NCBI RefSeq assembly: GCF_003217775.1
Contig: NZ_QJVJ01000018.1
Location: 62,001 to 126,000, forward strand
DNA length: 64,000 nt
DNA from: Paenibacillus flagellatus
Lineage (GTDB): Bacteria; Bacillota; Bacilli; Paenibacillales; NBRC-103111
Direction: 5' to 3'
The notes under the pieces were generated by a model. It searched no databases. It saw only the letters and a program-made list of their open reading frames with translations, and had not been told where the DNA came from. The position numbers and the translations under genes are program-made. Each line of letters opens with the position of its first letter. The first letter of the stretch is position 1. Shown here piece by piece: positions 59,522 through 64,000 of the stretch.

Positions 59522-59550
59522 ATAATAACAGTTTTTGAACCGGAATGCAA
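59522..59550 (-). promoter_or_regulatory. Promoter of the tRNA operon
   Basis: Minus strand TTGCAT (59550-59545), 17-base spacer, TATTAT (59527-59522), about 90 bp before the first tRNA. Confidence 0.75.
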
Positions 59551-59653
59551 ATCCTTTTTACAAAAAATTTTTACCAGCCGTTCGAGGCGGTTGACGCGGC
59601 GAGGAGCCGTCCCCGGACGACGGTCCGAGGACGATTCCCGGTTGCGCCCGCTG

Positions 59654-60799
59654 TTAGCCGTTGGCCCTCGCCGGAATCCGGTCGTTGGCGATCATCTCGC
59701 CGAACGGGCTGACGAACGCACGCCGACCGTCCGCCGGCGCCTTATGGAGAGCGTCGACCGGCAGAAGCGGAAACAGCAGCTCCGCGACCCGGTAAGCCTC
59801 CTCCAGATGCGGATAGCCGGACAAGATGAACGTCTCGATGCCGAGCTCGGCGTACGCCTTCATCCGATCCGCAACCGTCTGCGGATCGCCGACGAGTGCG
59901 GTACCCGCTCCGCCGCGCACGAGCCCGATGCCGGCCCACAAGTTCGGGCTGACCTCAAGCGAGGAGCGGTCGCCGAGATGAAGCTGCGTCATTCGCTTCT
60001 GCCCTTCCGAATCGAAACGGGCGAAGATGGATTGCGCCGCACGAACCGTATCCTCGTCCAAGTAGCGGATCAAATCTTCGGCCGCTTCCCACGCCTCCGC
60101 CTCCGTACGGCGCACGATGACATGGAGCCGGATACCGAACCGGAGCTTGCGCCCTTTCTCCTCCGCGATCCGCTTTACCCGCGCGATTTTGTCGGCCACT
60201 TGCTCGGGCGGCTCGCCCCAAGTCAAGTACACGTCGACGTGGTCGGCGGCCACGTCGAGCGCCGCCTCCGAGGAGCCGCCGAAGTAAAGAGGCGGATGCG
60301 GCGACTGGATCGGCGGGTATAGCACCTGACCGTTCTCCACCTTCAAATATTCGCCCGAGAACGTCGTCTCCCGGCGCAGTACGCTTTTCCATATCGTCAA
60401 AAATTCGTCGGTCAGCGCATACCGGTCGTCGTGGGACAAGAAGACGCCGTCGCCCTTCAGCTCGGCGGGGTCGCCGCCGGTGACGACGTTGATCAGGAGT
60501 CGGCCGCCCGACAGCCGGTCGAACGTCGACGCCATGCGGGCCGACAGCGTGGGCGACATCAAGCCGGGGCGAATCGCCACGAGAAATTTCAGCCGCTCCG
60601 TCACCGGGATCAAGGAAGCGGCCGTCACCCATGCGTCTTCGCACGATTTGCCGGTCGGCAGCAGCACGCCCCCGAAACCCAAGCTGTCGGCCGCCTTTGC
60701 GACTTGGCTCATGTACGGAAAGTCGACCGCCCTCGCACCGATGCTCGTTCCGAGGTACCGGCTGTCCCCATGCGTCGGAATAAACCAAAAAATGTTCAT
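59654..60799 (-). CDS. ssuD: FMN-dependent alkanesulfonate monooxygenase (SsuD/LLM class)
   Basis: 381 residues of the bacterial luciferase-like fold. [18 protein letters not shown], then [57 protein letters not shown] and [38 protein letters not shown] all follow SsuD. Releases sulfite from alkanesulfonates using reduced FMN and oxygen. Start ATG 60799 (a second ATG at 60802). Last gene of the leftward sulfur operon; no ssuE reductase or ssuABC is visible inside the window. Confidence 0.93.
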   Translation of the reverse strand: MNIFWFIPTHGDSRYLGTSIGARAVDFPYMSQVAKAADSLGFGGVLLPTGKSCEDAWVTAASLIPVTERLKFLVAIRPGLMSPTLSARMASTFDRLSGGRLLINVVTGGDPAELKGDGVFLSHDDRYALTDEFLTIWKSVLRRETTFSGEYLKVENGQVLYPPIQSPHPPLYFGGSSEAALDVAADHVDVYLTWGEPPEQVADKIARVKRIAEEKGRKLRFGIRLHVIVRRTEAEAWEAAEDLIRYLDEDTVRAAQSIFARFDSEGQKRMTQLHLGDRSSLEVSPNLWAGIGLVRGGAGTALVGDPQTVADRMKAYAELGIETFILSGYPHLEEAYRVAELLFPLLPVDALHKAPADGRRAFVSPFGEMIANDRIPARANG

Positions 60800-60840
60800 C
60801 ATCGTCCCGTCCTTTCGTTCTCTATCGTCCATCCGACGAT

Positions 60841-62292
60841 TCACGATCCGTGAACGTCGCGGAGCAGCTTCCATACCGGATCGGTGAGCCTCTCCTTATC
60901 CGCGGCCACGTACTGTCCGGCGAAGGCGCGTACCGGGTCGCCCGCGTAAAACCGTTCGTACAGCTCATGCCGGGACCCGAGCGGACTGCCGATCAAATCC
61001 CAGGCCAGCTTGAACAGCTGCACCTTCTTCTCCGCCCCCACTCCGGCCCCTTCGAAATACAGTTCGAGCAGCCGGGCGATCGGTCCGCCGAATTCGCTTA
61101 AAGTCGACGGCGTCTGGACGAAGCCGCCTCCGCCGACTTGCTGTAAAATATCGATCGCACGGGGATAATAGGTCGTACCGAGACTTCGCGCCGTATCGAT
61201 AAAGGACGATTCCGGGACGAGCACGCCGGTTTCGTCCGGCTTGGCCCGCACTTCCGAGGCGAGCAGCAGCGCCTTCATCGTATCGATTTGCGTCAACAGC
61301 TCGCCCAGCTTCTCCTGAATATGCAGGAAGCCGTTGACTCCGATCGCATCCGCGATGGCGAAGGCGACCCCCGCGACGAACTCCAGCTTCGCCACGAAGC
61401 GGACGACGGTCTGATGGAACGCGAGTCCGTTCGCCGTCCGGTTCGTCCGCAGCCGCCAGACGGCGTCCGCATCGCCGTACAGCAGCACCCGCTCCCATGG
61501 AACGAGCACGTCGTCGAACAGCAGAACGGCGTCCATTTCATCGTAGCGGGCGCTGAGCGGATGGTCCCGTACGCGCGCGTCGGCGAACGATTCCCGGCAG
61601 ACGATGTGCAGGCCCGCGCTGTTCGCGGGCACGATGAGCGCATGAGCGTGCTTCCCGTGCTCGTTCGGGAGCCGGTGGAACGAGAAGATGAGGAAATCGT
61701 GCGTATACGGCGCTCCCGTCGCGATCATTTTGGCGCCGCGCAGCACGATCCCTTCCTTCGTCTCCTTCACGACGTGCAAATACCGCTCCGCGATCTTCTT
61801 GTCGGTCAGCCCTTTCGACCGGTCGATCTGGGGGTCGAGCAGCGACGTCGTCAAAAACAGATCGCGGTCGCGCGCTTCTTTATAGTAGATCGAGATTTTG
61901 TCCGCGAACCGGTCGTCCAGCCGAGCGAGCTGCGCCCTCGCGCCGTACCAGCCGGTCACCATCGATCGGGCGTAATCCGACAGCCGGCTCATTACCCCGT
62001 GCGTTTCTTTCGCCCAACGGGAAAAGGCGCCGCTGCGGCGCGCGATATGCTCCGGCGTATAAGGGACGAGGAACGAGCCGTGCGCATACCGGCCCGTTTC
62101 CGGAACGGCGTACCCGATTTCGTCCCGCGTCCCCGGATCGTCCAGCATGTCGAACAGCCCGGCGATCGTCGCGAGCGTCCCCCGAAATGCCGGGTGGGCG
62201 GGCAGATTGTTCACCCGCTCCCCTCCGAGCCATACGTTCCGGCCGTCGTTCAATCCGGCGATAAACGTCTGTCCCCGCGATGCCGCCGTCAT
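60841..62292 (-). CDS. 4-hydroxyphenylacetate 3-hydroxylase (HpaB) family flavin monooxygenase
   Basis: 483 residues. HpaB-type N-terminus ([34 protein letters not shown]) and core: [47 protein letters not shown], and C-terminal [55 protein letters not shown]. Uses reduced flavin to hydroxylate a substrate. In this operon between SfnB-like and SsuD genes it probably attacks an organosulfur or aromatic compound; the substrate is not evident. The ATG overlaps the GAF gene stop (ATGA). Confidence 0.92.
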   Translation of the reverse strand: MTAASRGQTFIAGLNDGRNVWLGGERVNNLPAHPAFRGTLATIAGLFDMLDDPGTRDEIGYAVPETGRYAHGSFLVPYTPEHIARRSGAFSRWAKETHGVMSRLSDYARSMVTGWYGARAQLARLDDRFADKISIYYKEARDRDLFLTTSLLDPQIDRSKGLTDKKIAERYLHVVKETKEGIVLRGAKMIATGAPYTHDFLIFSFHRLPNEHGKHAHALIVPANSAGLHIVCRESFADARVRDHPLSARYDEMDAVLLFDDVLVPWERVLLYGDADAVWRLRTNRTANGLAFHQTVVRFVAKLEFVAGVAFAIADAIGVNGFLHIQEKLGELLTQIDTMKALLLASEVRAKPDETGVLVPESSFIDTARSLGTTYYPRAIDILQQVGGGGFVQTPSTLSEFGGPIARLLELYFEGAGVGAEKKVQLFKLAWDLIGSPLGSRHELYERFYAGDPVRAFAGQYVAADKERLTDPVWKLLRDVHGS

Positions 62293-62792
62293 CCCGCCGC
62301 CCCGCTTCCTTGCTCCCAGTATCGGCCGAGCGTCTCCGCGAACCGGGTCAAGTAGTCCGCGTCCGTCCGGTCGAATCGGGCGATCTGCGGGCTGTCGATG
62401 TCGAGGACGCCGACGATACGCCCCCCGCTGCGAAGCGGGACGACGATTTCCGAGTTGGACGCGCCGTCGCAGGCGATATGGCCGGGAAAGCGATGCACGT
62501 CGTCGACGACGATCGTCTCGCCGCGGCTTACCGCCGTACCGCACACGCCGCGGCCGACCGGAATGCGGATGCAGGCGGGAAGCCCTTGAAACGGCCCGAG
62601 AACGAGCTCGTCGCCCTCGAGCACGTAAAAGCCGACCCAATTGATGTCGTCCAAAAATTGGTTGAGCAGCGCCGCCGCGTTCGCGAGATTGGCGACGCGG
62701 TTCGGCTCGCCTTCCACGAGCCCGACCAATTGGCGGATCACCGTTTCGTAGTTGTCCTCGCGGGTCCCCTTGTAATGGTGCTTGACGAACAT
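62289..62792 (-). CDS. GAF-domain free methionine-(R)-sulfoxide reductase type protein
   Basis: About 167 residues. The fRMsr/YebR pattern is clear: LLNQFLDDINWVGFYVL, then GPFQGLPACIRIPVGRGVCGTAVSRGETIVVDDVHRFPGHIACDGASNSEIVVPL with the three conserved cysteines, and VGVLDIDSP. Reduces free Met-(R)-sulfoxide, fitting a sulfur-salvage operon. Start taken as ATG 62792, 8 bases after GAGGG; GTG 62807 is an alternative. Overlaps the HpaB gene by 4 bases and follows the flavoprotein gene by 27 bp. Confidence 0.92.
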   Translation of the reverse strand: MFVKHHYKGTREDNYETVIRQLVGLVEGEPNRVANLANAAALLNQFLDDINWVGFYVLEGDELVLGPFQGLPACIRIPVGRGVCGTAVSRGETIVVDDVHRFPGHIACDGASNSEIVVPLRSGGRIVGVLDIDSPQIARFDRTDADYLTRFAETLGRYWEQGSGAAG

Positions 62793-62819
62793 GATATCGG
62801 CCCTCACGCTCCTCTTGTC

Positions 62820-64000
62820 TCAAACGTTATACACATGGTACGTGCCGTTCAAATGCCAGCTTCCCGCATGATGCAGCTTCAGCCGCGCCGGATCGTGCAG
62901 CGTATGGATGCGCACGTTGCGCCAATGCCGGTCGAGATTGTACTTCCGGTCCATCGACGACGTTCCGGCCACCTCGAACAGCGCGTTCGTCGTCTCGATC
63001 GCGACTTCGGTGGCGACATATTTGGCCGAGTCGACGGCGAGCGTCGCCTTGCCGGCCGTTTCCTCGTTCAAATCGAGCTCCGCCTCGTCGATCAATACGG
63101 CGGCCTTCTCGAGAAGCGCTTCGGCCGCATGAAGCCGGATGCCGAGCTCGCCGAACCGGCGGATCAGATCGGGGTCGTCGGACGCGCGCTCATAGCCGCT
63201 TTTGAACGCCGGGCGGGTTTTCTCCCGGACGAAGCGGGCCGCGTCCGCAAGCGCTTCCCGGGCGATGCCCACGTCGATCGCGGCATGCATGATTTGACCG
63301 AACGCGGAAAAGATTTGCGGCTTCTCGAAAATGCGCCAATGCGGCAAAACGTGCGCCTCCGGCACCCGGACACCGCGAAGAATGACGCTGCCGCTCGCGG
63401 TCGTCCGCTGGCCGATCCCCGTCCAATCGTCAACGACTTCGACGCCTTCGCCATGGCGAGGCACGAACGCGGTCACCCGCCGGTCCTCTTCATCCATCGC
63501 CGTAACGGGGATCCAATGCGCATACAGCGCTCCCGTCGAATAATATTTGCTCCCCGACAACCGGAAGCCGCCCGCTCCGTCCGCCTCGATCCGCGTCCTC
63601 GATTCCTTCAAGCTGCGGATGCCCCGCTCCGCCAGCGCGTTGCCGAGCTGCGCTCCCTTCAGCACTTCGCCGAAGAAAAACCGCTTCTGCTCCTCCGTCC
63701 CGACCAGCTCGACCGTTTTGACGAAAAAATGATGGTTTTGCGGAATTTGCCCGAGCGAGCCGTCCGCGGCGGAGATGAGCTTGAACACCTCCGTCAGCGT
63801 CCGGGTCGAGACGCCGGGCCCGCCGTACGCCTTCGGCACGACCAGCCCGAGCAGCCCGCTCTCGCCGAGCCGGCGAAGCGGCTCGAACGGCAGCTCCCGG
63901 TACCGGTCGCGGCGGCTCGCTCCGTCCCGGATCGACTCGGCGTACGCCTTGGCGGCTTCGATCGCCTCCTCGTCCCCGGACAATACCTTCGCCCGCTTCC
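62820..64000 (-). CDS. Acyl-CoA dehydrogenase-like sulfur acquisition oxidoreductase (SfnB/DszC type), 5' end off window
   Basis: At least 387 residues, frame open to the right edge. N-terminal YRELPFEPLRRLGESGLLGLVVPKAYGGPG, SAADGSLGQIPQNHHFFVKTVELVG, RLSGSKYYSTGALYAHWIPVTAMDEEDRRVTAFVPRHGEGVEVVDDWTGIGQRTTASGSV and C-terminal TSSMDRKYNLDRHWRNVRIHTLHDP are the SfnB/DszC signature, flavin monooxygenases that use the acyl-CoA dehydrogenase fold to oxidise sulfur compounds. A TTG at 63983 could be a start, but relatives have some 10-20 further residues and the region ahead is coding-like, so the true start is probably outside the window. First visible gene of the sulfur operon. Confidence 0.92.
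   Translation of the reverse strand, partial: KRAKVLSGDEEAIEAAKAYAESIRDGASRRDRYRELPFEPLRRLGESGLLGLVVPKAYGGPGVSTRTLTEVFKLISAADGSLGQIPQNHHFFVKTVELVGTEEQKRFFFGEVLKGAQLGNALAERGIRSLKESRTRIEADGAGGFRLSGSKYYSTGALYAHWIPVTAMDEEDRRVTAFVPRHGEGVEVVDDWTGIGQRTTASGSVILRGVRVPEAHVLPHWRIFEKPQIFSAFGQIMHAAIDVGIAREALADAARFVREKTRPAFKSGYERASDDPDLIRRFGELGIRLHAAEALLEKAAVLIDEAELDLNEETAGKATLAVDSAKYVATEVAIETTNALFEVAGTSSMDRKYNLDRHWRNVRIHTLHDPARLKLHHAGSWHLNGTYHVYNV

Overview
The window is GC-rich, dense with strong AAGGAGG-type ribosome binding sites, and carries cdaA-cdaR-glmM-glmS with a glmS ribozyme, a SigW/anti-sigma pair, LPXTG/sortase genes and many copper-amine-oxidase-type stalk domains. Together these point to a chromosomal segment of a Gram-positive, spore-former-type Bacillota, most likely Paenibacillaceae (Paenibacillus/Cohnella-like). 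I see no prophage, insertion sequence, CRISPR array or rRNA operon. One gene runs off each edge.

Layout. 1-5.4 kb: a peptide/nickel-type ABC importer (substrate-binding lipoprotein, two permeases with unusual N-terminal extensions, divergent fused double ATPase). 5.6-8.5 kb: a CapA-like protein, then an Rrf2 regulator and an MFS exporter that share a palindromic operator. 8.6-10.7 kb: ECF sigma factor with membrane anti-sigma-like partner. 10.7-13.9 kb: a biotin ECF transporter (BioY diverging from an ATPase gene and an ATPase-EcfT fusion). 14-17 kb: MBL-fold hydrolase/TetR/YrdB operon with twin operators, DUF4395 protein, a decayed GNAT pseudogene, a cupin. 17.1-20.7 kb: a four-gene overlapping operon of ECF sigma, membrane protein, ABC ATPase and ABC permease. 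20.8-25.7 kb: a Tat-exported beta-helix protein and a sugar-binding lipoprotein diverging from an AraC regulator. 25.8-31.4 kb: stalk-domain cyclophilin, secreted unknown, EamA permease behind an attenuator-like leader, GNAT, UPF0173 hydrolase, GH109-like oxidoreductase. 31.7-34.9 kb: a small ten-cysteine protein, two Gfo/Idh/MocA proteins and an AraC regulator. 35-36.7 kb: ArsR regulator plus MFS exporter with matching operators.

36.9-43.8 kb is the most interesting part. Two tandem c-di-GMP-I (GEMM) riboswitches precede a secreted transglutaminase-like protein, followed by a 1163-residue LPQTG-anchored adhesin with a Pro-Thr-Asp stalk and a class D-like sortase. The arrangement suggests c-di-GMP control of surface attachment.

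43.9-47.1 kb: ANT(6)-type aminoglycoside nucleotidyltransferase (possible leader peptide), two VOC proteins, an ECF sigma factor with a SnoaL-like C-terminus. 47.4-58.9 kb is housekeeping: glmS (ribozyme leader), glmM, cdaR, cdaA, rsiW-like, sigW, an EamA permease, ppc. 59.0-59.6 kb: four tRNA genes (Gly-GCC, Arg-ACG, Pro-TGG, Gly-TCC) from one promoter. 59.6-64 kb: a sulfur-scavenging operon (SfnB/DszC-like flavoprotein, fRMsr-type GAF protein, HpaB-type hydroxylase, SsuD-like monooxygenase).
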